From Sternotherus odoratus (Eukaryota; Chordata; Testudines; Kinosternidae), in NCBI GenBank assembly GCA_032164245.1, contig JAVMKO010000009.1:85974712-86038711 (forward strand): a stretch of DNA of 64,000 nucleotides, written 5' to 3'. Shown piece by piece: positions 1 to 11,940 of this stretch. Numbering within the stretch: the first letter of the stretch is position 1; each line of letters begins with the position of its first letter. The position numbers and the translations under genes are program-made. The notes below the pieces were generated by a model. It had not been told where the DNA came from. It saw nothing but the letters and a program-made list of their open reading frames with translations, and did no database searches.

Positions 1-341
1 TTATTTATTAGTACATCAGAAGCAGGAAGCCTGCCAAACAATCGGTGGGGCCACTAGACAACTGAGTTGCTAAAGGAGCACTCAAGGAAGACAAGGCAGT
101 TGCAGAGAAGCTAAATTAATTCTTTGCATCAGTTTTCATTGCAGACGATACGGGGGAGTACATCTCCAGCCATACTTTTTAGGTGACCAATCTGATCCAT
201 TGTCCCAAACTGAAGTGTCACTAGAGAGGTTTAAGAACAAACTGATAAATTAAAGAGTAATAAGTCACCAGATCCAGATGGTATGCACACAAGAGTTCTG
301 AAGGACTCAAATATGAAATTGCAGAACTACTAACTAAGGTA

Positions 342-1540
342 TCTAGTGTCAGGGGGGTAGCTGTGTTAGTCTGGATCTGCAAAAGCGACCGAGTCTTGTA
401 ACACCTTATAGACTAACAGATCTTAGGGATCATGAGCTTTCGTGGGCTAAGACCCACTTCATCAGATGAATGATGTGGAAATCTCCAGAGGCAGACATAA
501 ATATGTAGTCAAGAAAGCAAGGTAAATTCAATCGGGGGGAGGAGGGGAGGAAAGGGGGGGCCCACTTCCAGCAGCTGATCTGGAGATGTGAACACCCATG
601 AGAGGAGAAACCGCTTTTGTAATTGGCGAGCCAGTCACAGTTAATATTAAGTCCAGACCTGATGGTGTCGAATTTGCAGATGAACTGGAGCTCAGAAGTG
701 TCTATTTGAAGTCTAGTCTTGAAGCTTTTTTACTGCAGGATGGCTGTCTTTAGGTCTGCTATTGTATGTCTAGGCAGGTTGAAGTGTTCTCCTACAGGCT
801 TTTGTATATTGCCATTCCTAATATCTGATGTGTGTCCATTTATCCTTTTACGTAGGGATTGTCCAGTTTGGCCGATGTACATAGCAGAGGGGCATTACTG
901 GCACATGATGGCGTATATTATATTGGTAGATGTGCAGGTGAATGAACCAATGATGGTGTGGCTGATCTGGTTAGGTCCTGTGATGGTGTCGCTGGTGTAG
1001 ATATGTGGGCAGAGTTGGCATTGAGGTTTGTTGCATGGATTGGTTCCTGAGTTAGAGTTGCTATGGTGCAGTGTGTGGTTGTTGGTGAGAATCTGCTTCA
1101 GGTTGGCAGGTTGTCTGTGGGCGAGGACTGGCCTGCCTCCCAAGGCCTGTGAAAGTGAGGGATCGTTGTCCCGGATGGGTTGTAGATCACTGATGATGCG
1201 TTGGAGAGGTTTTAACTGAGGACTGTAGGTGATGGCCCGTGGTGTTCTGTTGGTTTCTTTCTTGGGTTTGTCTTGCAGCAGGAGGCTTCTGGGTACACGT
1301 CTGGCCCTGTTTATCTGTTTCCTTACTTCCTCATGCGGGTATTGCAGTTTTAAGAATGCTTGGGAAGATCTTGTAGATGTTGGTCTCTGTCTGAGGAGTT
1401 GGAGCAAATGCGGTTGTACCTCAGTGCTTGGCTGTAGACAATGGAGCGTGTAGTGTGTCCGGGATGGAAGCTGGAGGCATGAAGGTTTTCGGTATAGGGT
1501 GGTGTTTCTGTTAGTCTACAAGGTGCTACAAGACTCTTCG
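342..1540 (-). mobile_element. Penelope-like retroelement (PLE), RT C-terminus plus GIY-YIG nuclease
   Basis: Read on the minus strand, 1510-890 gives the end of a PLE reverse transcriptase and its linker, including a Cys-rich 'NPCNKPQCQLCPH' segment near 1050-1010. A GIY-YIG-type start, MYIGQTGQSLRKRING, follows at about 890-845, and the ORF's C-terminal 'SGLNINCDWLANY' lies near 650-620. The reading frame shifts at least once (near 1410), so it is a pseudogene. The terminal region 600-342 carries a hammerhead-like motif. The element sits inside CR1 and is flanked by an 11-bp duplication, taactaaggta, at 331-341 and 1541-1551. The 5' part of the RT is missing, which is typical of 5'-truncated PLEs. 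Confidence 0.85.
428..465 (-). ncRNA. Hammerhead-ribozyme-like motif in PLE terminus (copy 1)
   Basis: On the minus strand the order is CTGATGA (465-459), one extra A, a 5-bp GTGGG/CCCAC hairpin, GAAA (441-438), then GCTCATGATC. In this copy stem III is damaged because the second GC has become GA. The architecture matches the catalytic core of hammerhead ribozymes known from PLEs. The extra base before stem II and the poorly defined stem I mean activity is not assured. Confidence 0.5.
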
Positions 1541-2628
1541 TAACTAAGGTACGTAACCTCTCTCTTAAATCAGCCTCTACAGGCCAGTAAGCATAACTTC
1601 AGTATCATGCAAACTGGCCAAAATTATAGTAAGGAACAGAATTATCAGACAGACAGATGAACACGATGAAGAGTCAACTCTGCTTTTGTAAAGGGAAATA
1701 AATCACGCTTCACCAATCTATTAGAATTCTCTGAGGTGGTCAACAAACATGTGGCCAAGGGTGATTTAGTGCATAGTGTACCTGGGCTTCCAGAAGGCCT
1801 GTAACAAGGTCCCTCACCAAAGATTGTCAAGCATTGTAAACAGTCATGGGATAAGAGGGAAGATCCTCTCATGGATCAGTGACCGGTTAAAAGACAGGAA
1901 ACCAGGGTAGGGATTAATGGTCAGTTTTCACAATAGAGAAAGGTAAATAGTCAGGTCCCCCCAAGATTTGTACTCAAACCAAGGCTCAACATATTCACAA
2001 ATGATTTGGAAAAGAGGGTACACAGTGAGGTGGCAACATTTGCCGATGATAAAAAATGTTACTCAAGAGTTAAGTGCAAAGCAGATGGTGAAGAAAGGGA
2101 TCTCACAAAACTGGGTGGCATCAAGGCAGATGACAAATGTAAAGTAATGCACATAGGAAAAATAATAATCCTAAATATACATACAGAATGATGGGGTCTA
2201 AATTAGCTGTTACCACTCAAGCAAGAGATCCTGGAATCATTGTGGATTGCTCCCTGAAAACATTTGCTCAAAATGCAGCGGCAGTCAAAAAGGCTAACAG
2301 ACCGCTAGGAACCGGATAGATAATCAAACAGAAAAGATCAGAATACCACTATACAAATCTATGCTACACCCACATCTTGAAATCTGTAAGCACTTTCAGT
2401 AGCCCCATCTCAAAAAAGATGTATTAGAATTGGAAAAGGTGCAGAGAAGAGCAATGTAAATGATTAAAGGAATGGAACAACTTCTATACAAAGAGAGATT
2501 GGGGAGACCGGGACTGTTTAGTTTAGAAAAGTGACGATTATGGAGGGATATGCTAGAGGTCTACAAAATCATGAATGGTATGGAGAAAAAGTGTTATTTG
2601 CCCCTTCACATAAATACAAGAACTAGGG

Positions 2629-2831
2629 AGACAGGTGGGTGAGGTGTAATATCTTTTATTGGACCCACTTCTGTTGGTAAGAGAGAGAAGCTTTCAACTG
2701 AAGAGAAGCTCCGTGTAGGCTTGAAAACTTGTCTCTCTCACCAACAGCAGTTGGTCCAGTGAAAACATATTCCCTCCCCTACCTTGTCTCTTTAACATCC
2801 TAGCACCAACACAGCTACAACATCACAACAC
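2629..2831. mobile_element. Fold-back PLE tail inserted in CR1
   Basis: About 203 bp are inserted in the 3' part of the CR1 copy, between perfect 13-bp duplications (acaagaactaggg) at 2616-2628 and 2832-2844. The insert begins with a PLE 3' end near 2635-2700 (gtgaggt...cttttattggaccc) and continues into the approximate inverted complement of the same sequence at about 2720-2800. It could therefore form a long imperfect hairpin. The same terminal sequence is found in the PLE at 50345-50897. Confidence 0.7.
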
Positions 2832-3231
2832 ACAAGAACTAGGGGTCATCCAAATGAAGTTAATAGGCAGAAGGTTTAAAAGAAATAAACCCCAAAGGAA
2901 GTACTTCTTCAAATAAAGCACAGTCAACCCGTGGAACGATGGGAGGTTGTGAAGGCTAAAAGCATGACTGGATTCAAACAAATTAGACAAGTTCATGGAG
3001 GACAGGTCCATCAATGGCTATTAGCCGGGATAGTCAGGCATGCAACCCCATGTGCTGGATAAGCCTAAACCTCCAACTGCCAACCACTGGGCTTGGATGA
3101 CAGGATGATCACTCAAAATTGCCCTGTGCTGTTCATTCCCTCTCAAACATCTGGCAGTGGCCACTGTCAGAGACAGGACACTGGGCTGGATGGCCCCTTA
3201 GTCTGACCCAGTACAGCCGTTCTTATGTTCC

Positions 3232-3494
3232 CTGCCAAGTGCCTGCTGACAAAAAATGGGAGGGACACAGCTTGCTCCCAAACCTGAAGGACTGCCCGCT
3301 ATCTCTTTGCCTGTTCACGGAAAGCATGGCAACCAGACAGCTATTTGAATCAAGACCATCATTGGGGATACGAGATCACTGAAGGTCTTTGGGATGAGGA
3401 TAGGACACCTTCATCTCCAGAACATTTTGTGCAACTGCTGTTCTTGAGGAGACAAGGTTCAATGAAGGGGAGTCCCTCAGCTGCAGTCTATCAA
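3232..3494. other. Short stretch with nothing recognised
   Basis: No gene, RNA or repeat family is recognised here. It lies between the 3' end of one CR1 and the 3' end of an oppositely oriented one. Confidence 0.4.
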
Positions 3495-4016
3495 CAGTGG
3501 CCAATGCCAGGTGCCCCGGAGTGAGTGAACCTAACAGGTAATGATCAAGTGATCTCTCTCCTGCCATCCATCACCCCCATCTGACTAACAGAGCTAGGGA
3601 CACCATTCATTACCCATCCTGGCTAATAGCCATTAATGGACTTAACCTCCATGAATTTATCCTGGTCTCTTTTAAACCCTGTTGTAGTCCTAGCTATCAC
3701 AACCTCCTCAGGTAAGGAGTTCCACAGGTTGACTGTGCGCTGTGTGAAGAAGAACTTCCTTTATTTGTTTTAAACCTGCTGCCCATTAATTTCATTTGGT
3801 GGCCCCTAGTTCTTATATTATGGGAACACGTAAATAACTTTTCCTTATTCACTTTCTCCACATCATTCATGATTTTATACACCTCTATCGTATCCCCCCT
3901 TAAGTTTCCTCTTTTCCAGGCTGAAAAGTCCTAGCCTCTAATCTCTCCTCATATGGGACCTGTTCCAAACCTATAATCATTTTAGTTGTCCTTCTCTGAA
4001 CCTTTTCTAGTGCCAG
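3495..4016 (-). mobile_element. CR1 3' fragment, reverse orientation
   Basis: This is the reverse complement of a CR1 C-terminal and 3' region. The block near 3560-3670 (cctggctaatagcc, aacctccatgaatttatc) and the block near 3770-3930 (gcccattaatttcatttgg) are matched closely at 24225-24670. It is 5'-truncated and full of stops. Confidence 0.8.
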
Positions 4017-4640
4017 GAGGTGTTGAGACAGCCAATCTGTTATTCAGATATGAAGTTGCCCTGGTGTTGCTTATTTCCAGTGGGATCCCAGGGTCTGCTG
4101 AGGTTTCTTCATGTGCAGATTGTGCCACAGGAACTACAACTACAGTTGTGGACACTAGATAGAACATTCCTAGCATGGCCTTACGGTCATCTGCTGACTT
4201 TTCATTATCCTTTCTGCCCAGCGAATTAGGTGCTGGATTCCACCCTGGGCAGGAAAGCTTTGAGTTGAAATGTATCTAAAGGGCTCCTGAATATGACAAT
4301 TGTATTCCGGTGCAAGTTGGAACTTTGGTCATTAAGTTTCTTGATCAAGTATCCTAAGAACTCCATGGGATATACATGCTTATCTTTGACACAGCACAGA
4401 GCAGTGCCCTTAATCAGTTAATTGTCATGGCGGGGGAACGTCGGGGAGACCACAACCACCAAGCATTTAATGGAAACACACAGTGCTGATAATGCTGCTC
4501 CCCTATGACCAGTCTCCTTTTGTGCACAGAAGTGTCATCAAGGTTCAAGGCATTCAAGCAGCTGACTCTCACACACAATAGCTCCTAGGGTAACCACCTC
4601 AATTCATCTTAATTCAGATTCCCAAGATCCAGGCTGTGCT
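4017..4640. other. Intergenic stretch, nothing recognised
   Basis: Only short ORFs without recognisable motifs occur here. No repeat family was identified by eye. Confidence 0.4.
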
Positions 4641-6965
4641 GGAAATGTCTCATCTTCTTTGACTATCAGAAAGTATCTAGAAAAAGTTGTTTAACACCTT
4701 CATTATTCTGAGGTTCAACATTTTTAAATCAGCAAGTCCAGGTAACTTGACCCAAGAGTTTTACATGAATTGGCCAAGGAACTCCCTGGATAAGTAATGT
4801 TACTTTTTAGTAACTCTTTAAATAAATGGGAAATTTCCAGAGGACTAGAAAAAAGCTTATCTTATGCAATATTTAAAAGAGCAAACAGGACACTGATCTC
4901 AAGCAAAATAATGGAACAGCTGATAAGTGAATCAATAAAGAATTACAGGATGATAATATAATTAATGTCCAGTCAACATGATTTTTGATAATAGGCCTTG
5001 TCAAACAAACTAGATATTTTCTGAGATGATTACAAGTTTGACTGATAAGAGTAATTGGGTGGACATATTACCCCTGGTGTTCTGGAAGGCATTTGACTTA
5101 GTACCACACAACATTCTGATTCAAAAATTAGCACTATACAATATTAACATGGCACAAAATAAGTGTATTAAAATCTGGCTAACAGATGATTCTCCATTAA
5201 CATTTTGAGATCTATCAGTGAATGACTGTGTTCTCAGCCCAATACTACTCAATATTTTTATCAAGGACCTGGAAAAGTAAATGGTTACTTACCAATAACT
5301 TTTCTTTTCTGTCTTCTTTCTCCAAAGGCTAGGCCAGGCAGAATGCCCAAGCCTTTCCTTCAGCAAGTAACCTAGGACTCTGGGCTGGGAGCCTGGTGTT
5401 CCAGGTCTGCTTGTTTCAGAGTGGAGTCCTCCCTTTTAAGGGCCAACCCCTTGGCCTAACAAGCCTCGGAGGCTTGTCAAATTGGAGCTGGTTGTGACCA
5501 AAGGAGTCTGTAACACCACCTTGCCTGATGGCGGTGGGGAGTCATTTCCATCACCTCAACCACCACGAATGGCATTATCCATCTTAGCTGCAGCACTGCA
5601 ATGGAGGCTCATGTTAGCTGATTATCTACAACTTCCTTTGCAGGGGCCCAGTTTTCCCAGACACAGGCCCCATCCTGTAAGTGTCACCTAGACTTTTGTT
5701 CCGGGATGTCACCCCTTGCATTTGGTTGTATTAAAATGCATGGAGTTTGATTGTACCCAGCTTACCAAGTGATCTGTATTTCTCTGTAACAGTGATCTTG
5801 TCCCCCTCATACCACTCCATCAACCTTAATGGCTCTGCCAACTTTATCAGCAGTAATAATTGAGCTATAACTATTTAAACCAAGGGAACTAGACCAGATC
5901 TGCAAGACTGACCCCACACACCACAGTTCTCGAATACTCTTGGTGGCAGATAGGAAGGAACTGATGTATTTGGGGGCTGTGCTCCTTTGATATGAGTTAT
6001 GAAACTGAATGTCAATGTCACTAAGGTTGTGCAGCCCAAGTGACAGCTCCTCAGGCAAGGGGTGCCAGTTTTACAAGTGTGAAATCAGAGTTGACTCATG
6101 AAGAACCAGCCTTTGTTGGAACTCCTGGGACTAAGCATTGGCTTTAGCTATAGGGTCCAAGACTTTCTTGGGAGATCTGAATTACTGGCCCCAAGGGCCA
6201 TGGAAGTATTCTCCCTCTCTCGCTTTCATCTGGACTGCTCTGAACCCACCAAAGGGGGTGGACTCAAAAAGCACAGATGAAGGGACATCCCGAAGGGGAT
6301 TCCAAGTAACAAGGTAACTATGTAGAAGGTAAGTGAAACGCCCTTCCCCACTTCAAGGATGCAACTAGGGAATATTGCCTTTGACAGATATAGAAACAGG
6401 GAGAGCAGGAGGATGGAGTGGCATTCCCTACGTATCTGGCATTGGTGATATTATTGCTGGAATACAGGGTCCAATTCTAGTGTTTACACTTTTAAAAGGA
6501 CATTGAAAAACAAGAGGATTCAAGGAAGTGCCATAAGAAGCAGTCAGAAAGCTTACCTTCCAGTGAGAGACGCAAGGAGCTCCATCTATTTAGTTTAATG
6601 AAAATGAAGTTAAGAAGTGACTTTATCGCAGCCTAGAAATATTGACATGGGGAACTTTCTGATAGCAGATGGCACTTTCATCTATCCGACAAGGCAGCAC
6701 AAGATACAATGGCTAGAAGCTGAAGTTGGACATATTCAAAGGGTAAAAAAGGCACAAATTTCTAAGAGCAGTGGCAACTAACCATTGGGACCACAGATTC
6801 TCCATCATTTGCAGTCTTTACATCCCCATTCATTGTCTTCAGTTACTGGACTCAAGGCAGGAATCAGTGGGTGAGGTTCTCTGGCCTGAGTTACGTAGGA
6901 GGTCAGATTAGATGAGCACAATGGTCTGCTCCTGGCCTTTGAATCTGTACCAATCTTCTAGTTCA
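4641..6965 (+). mobile_element. CR1-type LINE in two pieces around an unclassified 1.2-kb insert
   Basis: 4641-5280 contains CR1 reverse transcriptase remnants: 'FWKAFDLVPHNILIQKL' at about 5080-5130, then 'NIFIKDLEK' at about 5250-5277. 6450-6965 resembles the rest of a CR1 3' half, ending 'aggaggtcagattagatgagc' followed by 'aatggtctgctcctggcctttgaatct'. The intervening 5281-6449 is not CR1 and its family is unknown. The two halves fit one original element, but no target duplication was confirmed. Confidence 0.6.
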
Positions 6966-9900
6966 TACACATCTAAATGGCAGCCACCCTCGCCATGACC
7001 CCTCAAGCCTGCCCCCACACATGCAGCTGGAATGGTCTACACAAGCTGGATCTTCCCAAGTGTTCTGGAAAACACCATCACTGGCTCTGCCACAGCTATC
7101 AATGTCAGGGACACCAGCACCAAAACCTGAGTTTCTTGCACCTGGAGCCCCAAACTCTTGGGGTGCAAGCCTCAGCCTTGGTGCAGTAGTTATTCTGATT
7201 CATCAAGAGATTGTACACTTGCCAAGAGAAAGCAACAGGATGCCCTCGAGTCAGTATTGTAGTTTCCAGGATAGTTTCACAAGAGCGGGAGTAATCAAGC
7301 TAGGTTGTCCAGAATATACCCAGAAACTTTATTGCCCTCCCTGCTTTGACCAAGAGACTGCAGGAGGGTGAAATCCAGAAGCCTTAAGGCAGAGCTGTCC
7401 AGAATTGGGGCTTTGACAGGGTGTCAGAAAACCCAACTTACAGGGCCACTCTGGGATGCCTCGGGGGCTTTGAAGGGACTCCTCATGCCTCTTCACCACT
7501 CAGGTGCATATGCTGATGTGTCCAACACCTCGCACTAGTGGTAAACTCTGAGGCAGACAATATCAGCATGCTCAACAGCTTGTGACAGATTTTGGAGCAG
7601 AGGAGCAGCGTCTTTTCTCCTTGTTTTCCCTTCTTCTGACATCAACGGCCCTCTGCTGATATTTATGTCACCTCTTTGCCAAGTGATGGCAGATATTAGA
7701 GCTTTGTCCGCTAGCTTCCGAGTGGACAAGTGAAAGATATGGAATCTGGGTGTATTCTAAGTGTAAATCATTTTATTTGCACACATGCACCAGCCCCAGA
7801 ACGGAGATGCAGGCAATCCCTTCTTTCAGGAATCTCAGCCCAACTCCAACGCCTGATTCCCAGAGAGCAAACCTGTCTCAAGAACTGACCCAGTCAAGAC
7901 AGACCAAAGTGAACTCTCCTGCAGTTTGCACAGTTTCCTCTCCAAGAGCCATGGCCTCTACCCAGAACCTCACCTCTAAAACAAACACTACCATAAGCAT
8001 TTCTTCGCAGACCAAAAATCTGCCACGAAAAGACATCTGCCAAAACAATACCATACACAAAAACAGGACACTGGGGACCTCAGTGAAGGACAAGCATCAA
8101 GCTAAGAGAGATGCTGAGGTGGATGACACTCAGTGTCAAGACACCAGCCAAAAGATAAAAAAGGGTATTGGAGTCCTGGAAAGGGCCAAAGAATGCCGAG
8201 GAAATTGCCAAAACATGCACCAGCATGCCACAGTAATGGCCTCAAAACTTCCCACAGATGACCACAGCTGCCTGGAAAGGAGTTGCAGGCACCAGATAAG
8301 TATAGCTGAGATGTGGGGAACAGCTGGAGTGATGGTTTGATGAGGTGCAGTCCCTGAACCAAGTTCATTTACTATTTGTGGTGTTGAATATTTGGAGATA
8401 TTTATACTCTGAAGGGAGGGCAGACAAAACTGCCAGTAAGCAGCCTGGCACAGATGCCAAGCTGCTTTCTAAGTCCCCAAAACCTGAAGAGCTAGGAGAG
8501 GATTCTAACCAGTCTAGGAACCAGAGCTAGGAACCAAAGACCCATCAGGAAGAAACCAGCACAGAGTTCTTAGGAATTTTCTCCCCATATGCAAGTGCAT
8601 ACAATTGGTCAGGAACATTACAGAGCATCAGGAATTGGCAGAAGCAGGATGCTGGTTTAGATAGACCAGTGTTTTTATCCACTTTGGTAATTCCTAGGTT
8701 TCTCTTTCTTTATGTTGATGAACCCATGAGCCCTGGCCATGGGACAGCCACAGGAATCTTCTGGTAGGGTCCATGCCCATCAACCAAGAACACTTTTCAG
8801 TGGGGAAGTAGGAAGATGTAGAGGGTAGTCTCTCTTAGGTCAGATCTATTCCAGCAAAGCTCTCTTAGTGTGGACTCAACTATACCCTTTAACCCTGAGC
8901 AAAACAAGCTATACTAGTAGAAGCTCAGTTTTGCCACTGTGTCTACCCTACAGCTGTATCAGTCAAGGATCACACCACTTCACAGTCCAAAGTCAGAGCT
9001 CTGCCAGCGAAAGTCTGTAGCCTGGACACAGTCTTAGACATCTCTCCCACTCACCCAATTTAAAGCTATAGTGCCTAACTTTGGTCCTTTGTCCCAGATA
9101 CCAGATTTTTATTGGGAGTCTGGAGTGACCAGCTGATTGGGTGGGATTGTTACAATGAACCCATGCCCTCAGCAGCTGGGGACGGGGAGGGGAGAGGGGC
9201 AGAAAGGACTATAGGCTCACAGGGAACTTGGAATGGGGCCTTGCTTGTGAATGGGCAAGAGACATGGCTGGATTTGGCCATGTGCTCCTGTCCCTTTCAA
9301 GCTGAGAAATGAAACCAGGATGGAGCTGATGACACAGTCATGCTCTAATGAGGAGCTTTGAATCTGGGAGGTAGTTTGAGGGAACGGCAGCACAGTTTAC
9401 AAGGAAAAAGCTGAGTGAGCTGCAGTCTAGAGACTCTAGAGCCAGAGCCTGAACAGCACATCAGGAAATGAGAGGAAACTTCTACTGGAACAGAAAAGGA
9501 ACTCAAATAATGGCTCCTTCTCACTTAGTTGAGAGGCTCATCCCCATCCTGCATCTGAGAGCCATGCACCATACCCCATCCCACAAGACTACTCCCTGCA
9601 GCCCAGAGCCACATCTCAACCCTTACCCTGAACAAGCCCACCTGACGGAGCCCTACCCCCAAAGCCAAACCCCTCCTGTCAACAGCCACAGCTCACCCCA
9701 TATAAGCACATTCTGCAGGCACCACCAACATACATGTCTCCCCACAGCCAATCCAACAGCAACCTGCAGGCAGAGCTTTGCGCTGCCCCACCCCATTCCC
9801 CCAGGCACACCCTTTCGGTAGACCTGTTGCTTTAGGGAAACAAGGGCATCGCCTGCTTTTTCCCACCCCAGGGCCCACAATATAGCTCAGGAAGAGAGAG

Positions 9901-10270
9901 CTGGAGTCTAGTGCGACTCCTGCACCAGCCACACTATTTGTACACACCTTCAAATGCACATTTTTCATTCTCATATGTGGCGAGCCAAGCACACAGGACA
10001 CTCTGCAGATAAAGTCTCTGCCCAAAGGGAATGAAACCAAGTGGCGAAGAGGAGGGGGAAACCCCGCTTGACTCAAATGTGGAAAAAGGTAGTGAGACAA
10101 TACACCCAGGAGGTGTAAATGTTCTGATCCCATTTAGCATCGGAGGGAAACAAGGAGCCCCCAAGGCCAAAGCACGACCTGCAATCAACCACTGTAGCAC
10201 CAGCCACAGGCAACCTGCCATCTTAGCTGGGCTAACCAGAGGCTTGCAGGGCTTCGAATGATTCTGTCTG
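6966..10270. other. About 3.3 kb without a recognisable gene
   Basis: No conserved domain or convincing exon was found on either strand. 8870-9010 resembles a MITE fragment. An unusually long ORF at 7750-8340 is listed separately. If a minus-strand gene starts near 11.1 kb, this could be its first intron. Confidence 0.4.
7711..8340 (+). other. Unrecognised long open frame
   Basis: The frame is open from at least 7711 to a TGA at 8338-8340, about 210 codons. There is no ATG near its beginning; the first in-frame ATG falls at 7810 (MQAIPSF). The predicted peptide is Ser/Thr/Gln/Lys-rich, with no recognised domain and no clear membrane segment. A splice-acceptor-like pyrimidine tract was not convincing. 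It may be chance openness in a TAA/TAG/TGA-poor stretch, an unknown exon, or a decayed element. Confidence 0.2.
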
Positions 10271-10548
10271 GACCCAGGGGCGGAAGAGACTCTCAGGATT
10301 TGCTAAACAGACCCAGAGCCAGCACTCAACCCAGCACAGCCTGGTCTGACATTCCGGGCAGGGGACCCGAACTGCCCCACGTGCCGGCAGACGCCAGCCC
10401 GAGACAGAAACACCCCTAGAGACAGGTCCTCGCCTGCTCCCCCCTCCCCACAGACCCGACCGTCTTCTCGCGCCCGCCCCGCGCTACCCACTCGCTTCCC
10501 CTCCCGCCGAGCGGCTCTGCCATATATACCCCCCCCCCCCCGCGCGGA

Positions 10549-10870
10549 CAAGGGGGTGGGGTCAGAGCGCGCCCCTCCCCCGCGCGGAAAAGGGGGTGGG
10601 GTCAGAGCGCGCCCCTCCCCCGCGCGGAAAAGGGGGTGGGGTCAGAGCGCGCCCCTCCCCTCTCCGCGGAAAAGGGGAGGGGGCAGTACGCGCCCCTCCC
10701 CTCTCCGCGGAAAAGGGGAGGGGGCAGTGCGCGCCCCCTCCTCCCTGCGCGGAAAAGCGGGCGGGGGGAGTCGGAGCGCCCCCCCTCCCCTCTGCGCGAA
10801 AAGGGGGGGGGAGGGCCAGGGCGCGCCCCCTCCCCCTGCGCGGAAAGAGAACGAGGGAGGGGTCGGCGCG
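10549..10870. repeat. 40-46-bp GC-rich minisatellite, about eight units
   Basis: Units carry 'gtcagagcgcgcccctcccc' followed by a CGCGGAAAAGGGG-like block. The first copies start at 10561, 10601 and 10641 with an exact 40-bp period. Later units, with landmarks near 10682, 10723, 10769, 10815 and 10861, diverge and lengthen to 41-46 bp. The overlapping ORFs of 100-275 codons here are by-products of the repeat. Confidence 0.9.
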
Positions 10871-11093
10871 CGCCCGTCACCGAGCCCAGAAGGGGCCCCT
10901 CCCCCAAGGGCCCGGCCCCTCTCCCCACGGGTACCCCAGTCCCGCCCCCACCCGGGAGCGGAGGCAGAAGGCGCCCCGCGGGCGAAGCCCGGAGCCACCA
11001 TCCCCTCCGTATCCGGCACCGCGCCGCCCCGCAGGCCGCGCTAAACCACCGCAGCCAATGAGGACCCGCCCCCAGCTCGGCCGCGGCTCGTAC

Positions 11094-11280
11094 CTGGCTC
11101 GCCGCGCCGCCCGCACTGCCCGGAGCCCGGATTCGGGTCGCGGCCCCTTTAAATGGAGGCGCCGCTCCGAGCCCTCAGCGCGCTGCAGCCCGAAGGAGGG
11201 CGGGGGCGGCTCCCTATTGGCTCCGTCGGGAGGGGGGCGGTTCCCTATTGGCTGCAGCGGGGCTTGGGCTCGCGAGACTC
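11094..11280 (-). promoter_or_regulatory. Putative minus-strand core promoter and first exon (ZMYM3 candidate by synteny only)
   Basis: On the minus strand two CCAAT boxes (11247-11251 and 11216-11220) lie in near-duplicate contexts 31 bp apart. A TATA-like ATTTAAAGG follows at about 11155-11147, and then a good splice donor, GAGCCAG|GTACGA, with the exon end at 11094. The palindromic TCGCGAGA at 11270-11277 is an element of CpG-island promoters. In human the gene divergent from NONO is ZMYM3, so this may be its promoter, but no ZMYM3 coding sequence is visible. A second minus donor (GGCGCAG|GTAGGG) occurs near 11788-11782 and a plus donor (GCG|GTGAGT) near 11859. Confidence 0.35.
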
Positions 11281-11940
11281 CCTTTCAGCGGACAGTCCCC
11301 AAAATCCGGAGCGGGCTAGAATGTCCGGGATCGGAGGCAAAGCCTAGGATCTGCAGGGCGACCGGAAAACACGGGGCGGATTTTCGGAACGGAGGAGCTG
11401 GAGCACAGCTCACAATCGAGTAACCCGGCAAAGCCGGCGTGGCTGGCGGGCCCGCTGAGGAACGCTGCCTCCGCAGCTGCCCTCAGTGCTCGCTTGGGCG
11501 GCTGAAATCCCGACGCGGAACCCAAGATCAGGAACGGCACCGTCTGCCTCGTTCCCTCCTGGGGGCTGCCCGCAAAGTGCGGAGCGGATCCTGCTGCCGG
11601 AGCGGGAGCACTGCCCCCCACCGGAGCCGTCTGCCCCGTTAACCCTCTCGGGCCCGGCCGGGGGAGGCCGCTGCAGAGCGGGCCCCGCCTCGGGCCCCGC
11701 AATGTCTGGCCTGGGTCCTGGGCGCCCCTGCCCTGCGAGAGCACAGGGGGCGGCTCCCGACCCCGGCCCGCTCCAGCCCCTACCTGCGCCACTCGGGAGC
11801 CGCCCGGCCCGCTCCGGGCTCCGCCACCGCCTCCCTGGAGCTGGAGCGTCTCCCCCGGGCGGTGAGTGACAGCGCGGCCGGGCGGGGCTTCAGCGGGGGC
11901 CCGGGACACGGCACCGCCCACGGGCTGGGCTGCGCCCGGA

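Larger units (their letters stand above)
1..3231 (+). mobile_element. CR1 LINE copy, decayed, interrupted by two PLE insertions
   Basis: One CR1 retrotransposon appears to run through 1-341, 1541-2628 and 2832-3231. Around 120-140 is the linker before the reverse transcriptase. 1560-2160 holds RT motifs broken by stops and frameshifts, including the FADD-like segment TFADDKK near 2040. 2430-2620 and 2845-3231 carry the C-terminal and 3' region, ending near 3208-3231 with the CR1 motif 'gttcttatgttc'. It cannot encode an active protein. The two interruptions have their own entries, and their TSDs show that CR1 was there first. The subfamily was not determined. Confidence 0.8.
10271..11940. promoter_or_regulatory. 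CpG island 1
   Basis: This GC- and CpG-dense region contains many GGGCGG/GGGGTGGGG Sp1-like boxes, a 40-bp minisatellite, CCAAT boxes on both strands and a TCGCGAGA element at 11270-11277. It looks like the promoter region of at least one gene. No coding start with a recognisable product is attached to it. Confidence 0.7.

Noticed and set aside
10556..11423. Several ORFs of 100-275 codons on both strands
   Set aside because: They are translations of the 40-bp GC-rich minisatellite and CpG island, open in many frames at once.
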